From: Lutraria lutraria
Lineage: Eukaryota > Mollusca > Bivalvia > Venerida > Mactridae
DNA length: 64,000 bases
NCBI GenBank assembly: GCA_964023205.1
Contig: OZ026848.1
Coordinates: 3,648,501-3,712,500 of the forward strand
Direction of reading: 5' to 3'
Below are positions 29,782-39,789 of this stretch, one piece after another. Below the pieces are notes generated by a model. That model worked only from the letters and a program-made list of their open reading frames with translations, made no database searches and was not told the origin of the DNA. Position 1 is the stretch's first letter. Each line of letters opens with the position of its first letter. The position numbers were made by a program, and so were the translations under genes.

Positions 29782-29897
29782 CTGGAGGCGGACAGTAGAG
29801 TGCCTCGACTCAGTCACGGTACAGCGTCCGAGACATGTCTACTCGACTCGTCTTCTTCGTCCTCTTCATCTTCTTCATCATCTTCTTCTCAGTTGAT
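29782..29897 (-). other. Hybrid exon-like cassette joining the two tandem arrays
   Basis: On the minus strand this 116-bp segment starts after CTTTTCAAG (the acceptor of the second array), runs through the GAAGATGAAGAAGA-rich cassette of that array, continues without a gap into the GACGAAGAAGACGAG cassette of the satellite and ends at CCTCCAG|GTATG. One basic frame runs across the join (STEKKMMKK... into TKKTSRVDMS) and then meets TGA. The arrays therefore meet inside an exon-like segment, not in spacer DNA. Confidence 0.6.
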
Positions 29898-31760
29898 CTT
29901 GAAAAGATACAAAAAACAAAACTATTAGAGTGTGATTATATCAAAAACATGAAAATTAGGAATGTATTCTTCACCTTTTTCTGATTCTTCTTCCATCTCC
30001 TTCGGAACATCCTCTTCTTCATCATCTTCTTCTCAGTTGATCTTGAAAAGATACAAAAAACAAAACTATTAGAGTGTGATTATATCAAAAACATGAAAAT
30101 AAAGAAAGTATTCTTCACCTTTTTCTGAATCTTCTTTCATCTTCTTCGGAACATCCTCTTCTTCATCATCTTCTTTTCTGTTGATCTTGAAAAGATACAA
30201 AAAACAAAACTATTAGAGTGTGATTATATCAAAAACATGAAAATAAAGAAAGTATTCTTCACCTTTTTCTGAATCTTCTTCCATCTTCTTCGGAACATCC
30301 TCTTCTTTATCATCTTCTTTTCTGTTGATCTTGAAAAGATACAAAAAGCAAAACTATTAGAGTGTGATTATATAAAAAACACGAAAATAAAGAAAGTATT
30401 CTTCACCTTTTACTAAATCTTCTTCATCTTCTTCGGAACATCCTCTTCTTCATCATCTTCTTCTCAGTTGATCTTGAAAAGATACAAAAAAAGTATAAGA
30501 GTGTGATCATATCAAAAACATGAAAATAAAGAAAGTATTCTTCACCTTTTTCTGACTCTTCTTCGGATCATCCTCTTCTTTATCATCTTCTTCTCAATTG
30601 ATCTTGAAAAGATACAAAAACAAAACTATTAGAGTGTGATAATATCAAAAACATGAAAATAAAGAAAGTATTCTTCACCTTTTTCTGAATCTTCTTCCAT
30701 CTTCTTCGGAACATCCTCTTCTTCATCATCTTCTTCTCAGTTGATCTTGAAAAGATACAAAAAAGCAAAACTATTAGAGTGTGATTATATAAAAAACATG
30801 AAAATAAAGAAAGTATTCTTCACCTTTTTCTGAATCTTCTTCCATCTTCTTCGGAACATCCTCTTCTTTATCATCTTCTTTTCTGTTGATCTTGAAAAGA
30901 TACAAAAAGCAAAACTATTAGAGTGTGATTATATAAAAAACACGAAAATAAAGAAAGTATTCTTCACCTTTTACTAAATCTTCTTCATCTTCTTCGGAAC
31001 ATCCTCTTCTTCATCATCTTCTTCTCAGTTGATCTTGAAAAGATACAAAAAAAGTATAAGAGTGTGATCATATCAAAAACATGAAAATAAAGAAAGTATT
31101 CTTCACCTTTTTCTGACTCTTCTTCGGATCATCCTCTTCTTCATCATCTTCTTCTCAATTGATCTTGAAAAGATACAAAAACAAAACTATTAGAGTGTGA
31201 TAATATCAAAAACATGAAAATAAAGAAAGTATTCTTCACCTTTTTCTGAATCTTCTTCCATCTTCTTCGGAACATCCTCTTCTTCATCATCTTCTTCTCA
31301 GTTGATCTTGAAAAGATACAAAAAAGCAAAACTATTAGAGTGTGATTATATAAAAAACATGAAAATAAAGAAAGTATTCTTCACCTTTTACTAAATCTTC
31401 TTCATCTTCTTCGGAACATCCTCTTCTTCATCATCTTCTTCTCAGTTGATCTTGAAAAGATACAGAAAACAAAAACATTAGAGTGTGATCATATCAAAAA
31501 CATGAAAATAAAAAAAGTATTCTTCACCTTTTTCTGAATCTTCATCATCTTCTTCGGAACATCCTCTTCTTCGTCATCTTCTTTTCTGTTGATCTTGAAA
31601 AGATACAAAAAGCAAAACTATTAGAGTGTGATTATATAAGAAACATGAAAATAAAGAAAGTATTATTCACCTTTTTCTTAATCTTCTTCGGAACATCCTC
31701 TTCTTCATCATCTTCTTCTCAGTTGATCTTGAAAAGATACAAAAAAACGAAACAATTAGA
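29898..31760 (-). repeat. Second tandem array, about 143-bp unit, 14 copies
   Basis: Copies of TTGATCTTGAAAAG start at 29893, 30037, 30181, 30325, 30468, 30598, 30741, 30886, 31029, 31159, 31302, 31446, 31589 and 31723, so the period is 143-145 bp with 130- and 134-bp short forms. On the minus strand each unit reads as an intron of about 77 bp ending in TTGTATCTTTTCAAG, a purine-rich segment of about 67 bp rich in GAAGAAGAT, and a donor-like AAAAAG|GTGAAG. Frames in the purine-rich part are either acidic (DDEEEDVPKKMEEDSEK) or basic (KKMMKKRMFRRRWKK). The segment is not a multiple of three, and the acidic frame is closed by TGA in copies with TCTCAGTTG. Coding status is unknown. Confidence 0.92.
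30325..31446. repeat. 561-bp four-unit tandem duplication inside the second array
   Basis: The spacing pattern 143, 130, 143, 145 bp repeats as 143, 130, 143, 144 bp, giving tandem blocks 30325-30885 and 30886-31446. Shared short forms (the 130-bp unit lacking CCATCTTCTTCGG) and shared words such as TTTACTAAATCTTC support a single block duplication. Confidence 0.85.
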
Positions 31761-31825
31761 GTGTGGTCATATTAAAAACATGTAAACTGTTCATGACCAT
31801 TAGACTTCGCAGACAACTGGCCTTC
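31761..31825 (-). repeat. Remnant linking both arrays
   Basis: Just after the last 143-bp unit, TGACCATTAGACTTCGCAGA and the bases around it match the satellite monomer (ATTCACGACCATTAGACTTCG). On the minus strand this lies at the 5' side of the presumed intron of the second array. It suggests both arrays come from one ancestral intron-exon region, with the satellite taking one half of the intron and the second array the other half. Confidence 0.6.
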
Positions 31826-33752
31826 TTAATATTAAATATTGCAACAAGATACAAAAGGTATTAGAGCCAAAGAAATTGAAGTGATCATTCATAAATTGTG
31901 CGAAAGAGTAAATATCTCATTTCCTACCGAACAACATATTGGTACCGTATGCCATTGTGTGTGTATATTTGTTTCCGGACAAAATGTGATTGAAACTCAG
32001 GCCTACTATACATCTAGACAACATCAGACAACAATAGTAACACGCACCCCTGCACCTTCACGTGATGTCTAAAATAGATTTTGTGAAGAACTATCATTGA
32101 AGTTGAAATTGAAGTATATAGTACAGCTGTTAATTTGAATGTCTCTGCTTTTGGTGATTTGGACAAGCAGTTTCAAATCCTTAATTCACAGACTGGAGAG
32201 TTCTATAGCCCGAATAGAAATTTACTAGCCCCTGGCTGTTGGCTAGTGTGTTAGTGGCAGTCTTCCTGAACTGTCTATCCAAATGCCATCTAAATTAACT
32301 GAATTGTAAAAGAATTAAAGAGCTACCTGCGGAAAAAACATGAAATGTATCATTTGATGCATTCTAAGACACTCAAACGTGACACGTGACTTCATGGCGA
32401 ACAGATTTTGTCCAAAAAATCCATCAAGTCGGTTTGCAAAAACACCTTTTAATCAAAATAAATGTGATACGAATAGAAACAAGCGTACCTTTAATTTTAT
32501 CCTAACACAAAGTTGAATAGAACAATTAGATCCACATTGCACAGGCGAAGCCGACCACAAATCCCCAATGGTGCAAATACCCGCCTTCTTCGATTTAACG
32601 ATGACCCAGAACTGGGAACAGTTTAAAATATCGCGCGTTCGTTTCAATTCCTGTCAATAAGATGAGGCACCTAATGGGTTTTTTTAAAGTAAAAGAGTCA
32701 GTTTTATGATTACCTGGCAATATGAGATTGTGTCATACTTCCGACTTTGCCGAGTTTTACCCACATCGCACCTCATTATCCATCTGTCAGGTAGTCAATT
32801 TCAATTCATGTTTTCACGAATCTCGTGATTGAAAAGTATATCACTCGACATGTTTCTTAACCGATCATAACGTCTCTTTAAGTAATGGATCAATGTGTAT
32901 AGACGCAGGTCACGTGTTACACACATCAACGGTATAACACAGCAATTTGGAACTAATTGCAACTGTCATAATTTACTGCTCAGGTAACGATGTCAATTAA
33001 TAGAGAGCCAGGTGATCTAGTCATTCGTGTTATTATCTAAGAGCGTAATAGTCAACGCTACACAATCTGCACAACACAAGTTACCCCCTTATGATATGAC
33101 ATATAAAGCAGCACATGCGAGGCAATTAAGCTGAACTATTTCACTAACCGGAGAATTTCAAGGAAATATTTCCTTTGCATCTTAATAACAATGATATGCA
33201 CTGAGAAATGTGTTCATGGATACGAGCATAATGCTGTAGCTTTCGTAACTGCTCGGGCATTTCCGTGAATGAGAAATACGTACTTTTCTTTAAAGAGACG
33301 CTGAGGAGTTTCGATTGGTGTGGGGTGTAAGTTGTATATACGACTACAAATATTAGGCACTGATAGGAACTTTGTTCTTGAAAGAAAATTGCAGCATTCG
33401 AAGTATTTTTTTAATTGTGATGGTCCCTTATCTGGTCCCATGGTTATGTTGCTGAACATTTTGCAATTGGAACCTTATATTGCTAGAAAACTTTAACACA
33501 TTGTCATATATCATCCATCTATCCACCAATTGAGATGCGAGACATTTACATTGAACTTAGTTTGAAATCTCCATTTCATGTCTTCAGTTATTGATTAAAA
33601 CAAATATCAATCTCTTGACCTGCGAGAAATTGGCCTTATTCGTCGCAGCTGTATTATAAGAAAAATGATTTTGACCTAAATTTGTTAGATACAAAGTCTT
33701 CAGCTGAAGTAAGATTTTTCTCATTGGTTAAATGCTATTTTGTTACACATTT
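31826..33752. other. Unannotated intergenic stretch
   Basis: I see no supported gene here. Reading frames at 31839-32072 (plus) and 32453-32647 (minus) begin with TTG codons, match no family I recognise and have no clear splice context, although the second runs to an AAAG|GTACGC word. No obvious repeat was seen. Confidence 0.6.
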
Positions 33753-34592
33753 TTAAGGGGAATCATCACAGCACAAATTTGTGAAAAAATAGCCACCTGA
33801 CATTTTTGCTATGCGTCCTAAAAAGTGGCGTTGTTCAATAATTACTGAAAGTACATAACTGAAATGAGTTTTTATCAATAGCTAATGATTCAATGTACAT
33901 TTCTGCATCAGTAAAATAATATTTGATGATTAACAAGTATCTATAATTCTCACCTGAACTTATGCTAATTCCATTAGCCAAAATAATGTATCATAATATC
34001 AAAATTAATTTAACCTACAATGTCCAACAATACTTTCAACATGTCATTGAGGGTTTCCATATTTCAAATTTTCACTTTTAAATGTTTTTCCATGTTTATT
34101 TTCAATTCTAAACACAGTCCTCAATATTCACATTTCACAAAAATCCTCCACACACGTGTTTACACTATGTACTACACAGTAGCCTAAACACACATGGAAG
34201 AAAATTCACTGTGTGAAAGTTGAGGTCTGTGTTAAGAATTGAAAATAAACATGGAAAAACATTTAATAATGAAAATTCAAAATATGGAAACCCTCAATGA
34301 CATATTGAAGTTGTACATTGGACATTGTAGTTTGAATTAATTTTGATATTATGATACATTATTTTGGCTAATGGAATTAGCATAAGTTCAGGTGAGAATT
34401 ATAGATACTTGTTAATCATCAAATATTATTTTACTGATGCAGAAATGTACATTGAATCATTAGCTATTGATAAAAACTCATTTCAGTTATGTACTTTCAG
34501 TAATTATTGAACAACGCCACTTTTTAGGACGCATAACAAAAATGTCAGGTGGCTATTTTTTCACAAATTTGTGCTGTGATGATTCCCCTTAA
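33753..34592. mobile_element. TTAA-flanked foldback element, 840 bp
   Basis: The left arm (33753 to about 34140) is an imperfect reverse complement of the right arm (about 34207-34592), leaving a loop of about 65 bp. The outer ends read TTAAGGGGAATCATC and its complement GATGATTCCCCTTAA. TTAA at both ends is what a piggyBac-type target-site duplication would give, so a non-autonomous piggyBac-like MITE is the best guess. There is no coding capacity. Arm mismatches of a few percent suggest moderate age. Confidence 0.85.
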
Positions 34593-36390
34593 GGCCGAAA
34601 CCATTATTATTTGTTTCACTGCCTCTGAAATAATGCAATAATAAAAGCAAAGAAAAAACAACATCAATACAACCACACATTCAATACCAAAACGTTTACA
34701 ACATGAAAACTTACACTATGTAGAATTCATACACTGTAAATAAGATAAATACATTATACATAATCTAATTTATGATATGTACACTTTTAGCATTTAACTC
34801 GAGATTTTTTGTTTATATGCCAATCACAGACTTAAGTAATTTACGTTTGACAGTTACTGTAGCCTGTTTGGTGGTTTATGTACACTTCTGCACAAGTGGA
34901 GGGTCTTTGCTTTACCATTACTTGTATATTACAAACAAACACAAACAACTTCACTTATTTGCAATACCGGACTGTGCGGTGTTTATTTGGCGACCACGAA
35001 AGCAGCAAATGAATTGAACATAGAATGTGTGTACATGTGCAATGGTATCAATCATGGTATACTAGTACATAACACAGTCGTATTATTGAAAAACTTTAGT
35101 GTGCAAACTGAATCGCCCAGGAACAACCAGAGATCAAAACCCTGTAGGGAAAAATTTCTCTGGAATCCTGTACCCCATGTCAAATTTCAGATTGCAGAGC
35201 ATATAGGGCCACACTCTTTACAAATGCGATATGAAAGTTCGACAGTATAGTAATTATACAAAAATATACATAATCATGATAACCGAAATTATTTCTGACA
35301 TCTAAATTTTGAATACTACTAAAATTGAACTTGTGAAGAGCTATCCGGTAGAATGACCAATTACACATCATTCCACAGTTTTAAACATTACGCCCACGAG
35401 ATTTTCGTGCACTTCTGTATAATACACCCTTAATAATATGCAACGCGGAAAGACAAATATTTCACGCTATACTATCGAACCGCGTGAAATGAATATACTC
35501 TGACAATGCATTGTGCAATGAGACAATTTTAAATAAATACGGCCATATCAATGTTGTTTGCTTCATAAATAAAAGTTGATAATTAAATAATTATATTGAT
35601 CCAAATAGATGTAAAGTATACAGGCAAACATGTGAACAAAATGCCACCAAACCGAGAGAATAAATACTAGCAGGGACATTCCCCGTACCCCGAACTGACA
35701 GAATTAAGTCAATATGCATGCAAACTATTCCATTTCACGTAAATCTCGTTTTCCACTTGAAACATGCACGCGTGTCAAAACCGTACGTTGAACCTAAAAT
35801 ATTGAACATCTGACCATGTGTAAAATTTGATCCACAGACGCTTAATCAGCTACACAATGATTCTATATGAGGCAGTCGATGTATTGTAATTCGGTTATGA
35901 TCTTACTCAACTTTATATACTGTATATACATGCAGTAGTATGCATCATTAAGCGTAAACGCTAATGGTATATCCGCTAACTCAGTCAGTTTATTTTGGCC
36001 TGTATTTTCCAGACGAATTATACTTACGAGTGTTAATCTATTATAGCTGTTTGCGAGTACTTACTGTAGTGTCTATTACTAGTTTGAAGGCATTGCCTAG
36101 ATAAGTTGTTGTGTGGCTATTTGAAGTTCAATGTGGTTGTATTATAGTGCTCAGATTTATGGTGAATTCGTTAACTTTTAGGGTTGATTCGATTGATGTA
36201 GGGTATGATATAACCATGTGCTTGTGAACTTTAAACATGAATTTATTTATTTGTCAAATACTCATGATTGTCATTATAATGTGTATAACTCATATCATGT
36301 AAATATTTTATACCCTTGGATTGAATTAAATATACAGACAATATCCTTTATGAAAAAGCAACTTCATACAAAAAACATAAATTCTTGAAA
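34593..36390. other. Unannotated intergenic stretch
   Basis: Only short frames occur (for example 34772-35017 and 34987-35250, plus), with no recognisable family, splice context or conserved motif. I see no repeats beyond scattered AT-rich tracts. Confidence 0.55.
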
Positions 36391-36594
36391 TTAAGGATTA
36401 TGTCCACGTGAAAGTTGAGTTATTGAAAAGTGTCTTCTTACAAACGCTAGTAAACACTTTTTCAATAGCTCTGCTGGGGGTATAGTTGAATATTCTAATA
36501 ATTTTACAACAAATAGTTTCACTGAACCAAACGACATTTCGTCTGCTTGCATTCCCTGTGCCCAATCAATGAAATCCGGCACAGTTATATCAGA
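36391..36594 (-). CDS. Possible terminal coding exon, unknown protein
   Basis: The frame runs from an AG at 36595-36596 to a TAA at 36391-36393 and would encode 67 residues beginning SDITVPDFIDWAQGMQADEM. Residue composition (alternating hydrophobic and charged positions, two Trp/Phe-containing segments) is more protein-like than neighbouring frames. The upstream sequence is poor in pyrimidines, so the acceptor is weak, and I found no matching upstream exon. I do not recognise the family. A chance frame is the main alternative. Confidence 0.2.
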   Translation of the reverse strand, partial: SDITVPDFIDWAQGMQADEMSFGSVKLFVVKLLEYSTIPPAELLKKCLLAFVRRHFSITQLSRGHNP

Positions 36595-37353
36595 CTATTT
36601 ACAAACTTCATGTTTCTCGTGATTTAAGTGATTATACAAATTCTTTCAACGTTAGCATAATTATGATGATACAGAAGTAAAACTCTACAATTACACACCT
36701 ACTTCTTTCAACGCTTTAAGAATTTATTGTTTGTATAAACAATGTGTGTGTTCCATGATTATATTAGCAGGATCAATCACAAATTGGACAGTCTAGTATA
36801 CTTGAACTAATGATGAACAAAATATCTTAAATTATATGTGTCATATATATCAAACCAAACTATATTTATAGTTAGATCATTTACTTTGTAATTCATATCA
36901 AAACGGCACATACAAGTCTGACGAAAGCGCAATGTATTTCCTTTTTTGTTCGATTTGACTAAATGCGTGTCGGTTCTAATAAAAGAAAAACGTTTGAGAA
37001 CATGTGAAATTTCCGCTTCCAGTTGAAACAATGTAGACTAGAATGTGATCACCACTAAGCGCTAAGTTAAAGGGGAACATAACTCATGTGAAAATGTTTG
37101 GTTTTTAACGGAAATCGAAGTTGACTTGTATTTTATTATCACACACCTTCGTGTAGAATATGAAACTATTCTAGTTTATTTCAACAGATTAAACGCTATT
37201 TTCAACATAATTTCAGATATATCGTAGCGGGTCGTCATTCTTACCAGCTACCCTGGATTTATTCAGACTTAACACCATTCTATCCGTAAGCTGCTAACAA
37301 GCTACCCAACATAATTCAGAAGTTGTAGACAATTTTGAATGGGATGTAATATC

Positions 37354-38556
37354 TTAAGGTGGATCGCGGGTTTCCTCCAGAAAAATGGTCATTTTTTTAG
37401 ACGTCAACGTACAATAAAAAATTTTTGCATGAACAACCTTTAAGGTACTGGCTAAAGCAGAAATGATATATTCAAATGATATTTCCATGGAAACCGGTCA
37501 AAAAGCGCAATCTAGCGGAGTGCTATATTTTTCGTTGATTTTCGCCTTATTTCCTGTACTGCTCCGATAATAGTGTACATTAAGTTATGCAATTCACATG
37601 ACTGCAATGCTGGATCATTTACAGATCCGAAAAAGTCAATAATGTTACATTTTGCTGTCAATGAATATTAAAAGACGTTGAGCGAACTTTGTAGGGGTGG
37701 CAATTTACAATGTCAAAAATTGAGTCATTTTTCTCTCAGTCGCGTCAACACTGAAAAAACGGTCCGATGAATTTTTTTTTAAAACTCAGTAGAAATTCTA
37801 AAAATAATTTGAAAGACTTTAAAACAATAAAAACATATGGTCACCGACTTCGTTTCCGCGCCATTGAAACTTATTTAAACACGGAAAAAAGCTAAAAACG
37901 TTGCCATAAAATACAAGATCGACGTGATGTTAAGCCAAAATATGTCAGTAACAACTAAAAAGTCGCAACGTCACATCGATCTTGTATAAAAACGTTGACG
38001 TTTTTAGGCTTTTTCCAAGTTTAGATAAGTTTCATTGGCGCGAAAACGAAGTCGGTGACCATATGTTTTTATTGTTTTAAAGTTTTCTAAATTGTACAAA
38101 GAATCTATTCTGCGTTTTAAAAAGAAATTCATCGGGCCGTTTTTTCACTACTGACGCGACTGAGAGAAAAATGTCTCATTTTTTGGCATTGTAAATTGCC
38201 ACCCCTACAGAGTTCGCTCGACGTCTTTTAATATACAATGGCAGCAAAATGTAACATTATTGACTTTTTCGGATTTGTAAATGATCCAGCATTGCAGTTA
38301 TATAAATTGCATAACTTAATACACAATACACATATTATCGGAGCAGTACAGGAAATAAGGCGAAAATCAACGAAAAACATATCGCTCCGCTAGGTGGCGC
38401 TTTTGAGCGGTTTCCATGGAAATATCATTTGAATACATGTATATCATTTCTGCGTTAGCCAATACCTTAACAGTTGTTCATGCAAAAATTCTTTATTGTA
38501 CGTTGACGTCTAAAAAATTAACCATTTTTCTGGAGGAAACCCGCGATCCACCTTAA
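37354..38556. mobile_element. TTAA-flanked foldback element, 1203 bp
   Basis: The arms 37354 to about 37940 and about 37970-38556 are near-perfect reverse complements around a short loop. The ends are TTAAGGTGGATCGCG and CGCGATCCACCTTAA. The TTAAGG start and the TTAA flanks resemble the foldback element at 33753-34592, so they may be two families mobilised by the same piggyBac-type transposase (inference). No open frame of note is present. The transcript would form an extremely long hairpin. Confidence 0.88.
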
Positions 38557-38577
38557 GCAAAATTTGTCAATGACAGT

Positions 38578-38662
38578 GTGAGCATCGCTCAGGGTTCGAC
38601 CTCACAACTTCTTGATCATTAGACCAACGCTCTAACCACTGAGATAACCGGGCGGGTTAATA
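38578..38662 (-). mobile_element. tRNA-derived SINE head or tRNA pseudogene
   Basis: On the minus strand CCCGGTTATCTCAGTGG followed by TTAGAGCG resembles a pol III A box, and GAGGTCGAACCC 30 bases on resembles a B box. The would-be anticodon arm (TTGGTCTAATGATCAA) is imperfect and the acceptor ends do not pair, so this is not a functional tRNA. An isoleucine-like (AAT) origin is possible. Its tail may continue through the CCGGACGGAAGAACGGACAG words near 38705. Confidence 0.6.
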
Positions 38663-38766
38663 TGAAACCAATCCATGAAATATTTCTTGAGTTATCAATT
38701 CTACCGGACGGAAGAACGGACAGGGGTATCGTTTTATGCCCTTCCGCCATTTCGAGTTGCAACAAG

Positions 38767-38776
38767 TATAAATAGG
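38767..38776 (+). promoter_or_regulatory. TATA box candidate
   Basis: TATAAATAGG is a close match to the eukaryotic TATA consensus. It lies about 137 bp upstream of the ATG at 38904, leaving room for a start site near 38798 and a 5' leader of about 100 bases. It may be fortuitous, since a SINE tail lies just upstream. Confidence 0.3.
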
Positions 38777-38903
38777 CAAGCTCTCAACAAACATTCAATG
38801 ACCATATCGTCATAGGGTTGAGTAATTTGTTGCCAATTCCACAGTTCTAAGTAAGGCGACAAATATATTTTTACAGTCAAATTTAGATTATTTATAATGC
38901 GTT

Positions 38904-39083
38904 ATGATATACCTGTTCATTGTATCGGGTATTGCGATGTCAATGTCGTCGCATATAACCGGAGCCAGAGAAAATATATCGCCCGTATTGCTATTGGACA
39001 TGTTGGTAATTGTGAATCATCTAACGAATGACGAACGTTGTGTTAGTCAGGTACCAACCTTGTACACCGGCCTATCTGTGTAG
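38904..39083 (+). CDS. Small ORF, possible secreted peptide or first exon
   Basis: The ATG at 38904 opens a 59-residue frame whose start, MIYLFIVSGIAMSMSS, looks like a signal peptide, followed by a mixed segment and one later cysteine. The frame ends at TAG 39081-39083. Alternatively the exon ends at AGTCAG|GTACC (39050) and continues in exons I could not identify. A TATA box lies upstream. I recognise no family. Two further frames overlap it on the other strand, and one plus-strand frame from 39028 overlaps its end; none is convincing. A chance frame remains quite possible. Confidence 0.28.
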   Translation: MIYLFIVSGIAMSMSSHITGARENISPVLLLDMLVIVNHLTNDERCVSQVPTLYTGLSV

Positions 39084-39549
39084 AACAGACCTGATCACGG
39101 GATTCTCGAAACGCCTCGAGCGTTACGCCAGGTTGATAGATCTCGTACTCGATCGATATCCTATATGTAAAGACCTCTGTCCAGTGACAGCATTTGTAAA
39201 TAACGTTTTTGTTGTAATTAATTTGTATGTCTCTTTTAAATTTCAATGTTACTTTTCGATATTCAAATAACAATTCTTCAAAAAATCTTTTACAAAAAAT
39301 TGTTTGATTATCATATTCTGCTTTCATTTTTTTTGTTGCTCTGTATAATGATAGGATACCAGTCAGTTGAGCTCACAGTCTAGTTCATGGCCATCATTAC
39401 TACCAGTAAACATAACCTGTTAGAGCCTTTCCCCACCACCAACATAAGTTGTCCAAGTTGCCTAGCAAGGGTTTAGATGATTTGTTTATCTATAATATGG
39501 TATATCAATATGGAAATAGTGTAGTATTTACTGTTAACTAAAACGCCAT

Positions 39550-39628
39550 GAGTTAGTTTTGAGATTTTACATTGTTGTCACTGTAATGACAGTGTAGTGA
39601 CAACAATGTAAAATCTCAAAACTAACTC
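39550..39628. repeat. Perfect hairpin, 33-bp arms
   Basis: GAGTTAGTTTTGAG... (39550-39582) is the exact reverse complement of ...CTCAAAACTAACTC (39596-39628), around a 13-base loop. This may be the end or the whole of a small foldback MITE. Neighbouring sequence shows no gene. Confidence 0.85.
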
Positions 39629-39789
39629 AATTTCAAACAATGAACTCAGAGAGTTTAGAGTGCAAAATTATTTTATTTTTCACAATTTTCTATGACATAT
39701 TATAGAAAAACATACATAATAATTATTCAATAGTTCCCATCATAATTATGACCTCACAATATTGTTCAGTTTTCATGTTCAATGTAATG

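Larger units (their letters stand above)
1..29868 (-). repeat. Satellite array, 331-333 bp monomer, about 90 copies
   Basis: Head-to-tail monomers fill the whole stretch and continue past the left edge. Two length classes alternate: 331 bp (core CGACTGTCACGG) and 333 bp (CGACTCAGTCACGG or CGACTAAGTCACGG), differing by a 2-bp insertion. Copies differ by a few percent, so the array is young or well homogenised; the last two monomers (about 29365-29868) are the most divergent, as expected at an array edge. Strand is given as minus because that strand carries splice-like signals: CAATTTCAG|GACG, then 78 or 80 bp, then CCTCCAG|GTATG. Many 60-100 codon frames are open on both strands, but most begin at GTG or TTG, recur with the monomer period and overlap each other, so I do not call them genes. 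Function unknown; satellite or exon-cassette array. Confidence 0.97.

Noticed and set aside
1..29868. Dozens of 62-100 codon frames on both strands as protein genes
   Set aside because: They recur with the monomer period, overlap on opposite strands, mostly start on GTG or TTG, and cross the predicted splice sites. They are shadows of a low-divergence tandem repeat.
1..31760. CRISPR array
   Set aside because: Repeats are directly adjacent with no unique spacers, the units are 143 and 332 bp, and the DNA is eukaryotic.
31839..32072. 77-codon plus-strand frame as a gene
   Set aside because: It starts at TTG, has no recognised motif, and no splice or promoter context was seen.
38578..38662. 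Functional tRNA gene
   Set aside because: A- and B-box-like words are present, but the acceptor stem does not pair and the anticodon arm is imperfect.
39028..39327. Overlapping plus (80 codon) and minus (94 codon) frames
   Set aside because: They oppose each other, show no recognisable family, and the minus frame starts without ATG context or splice support.
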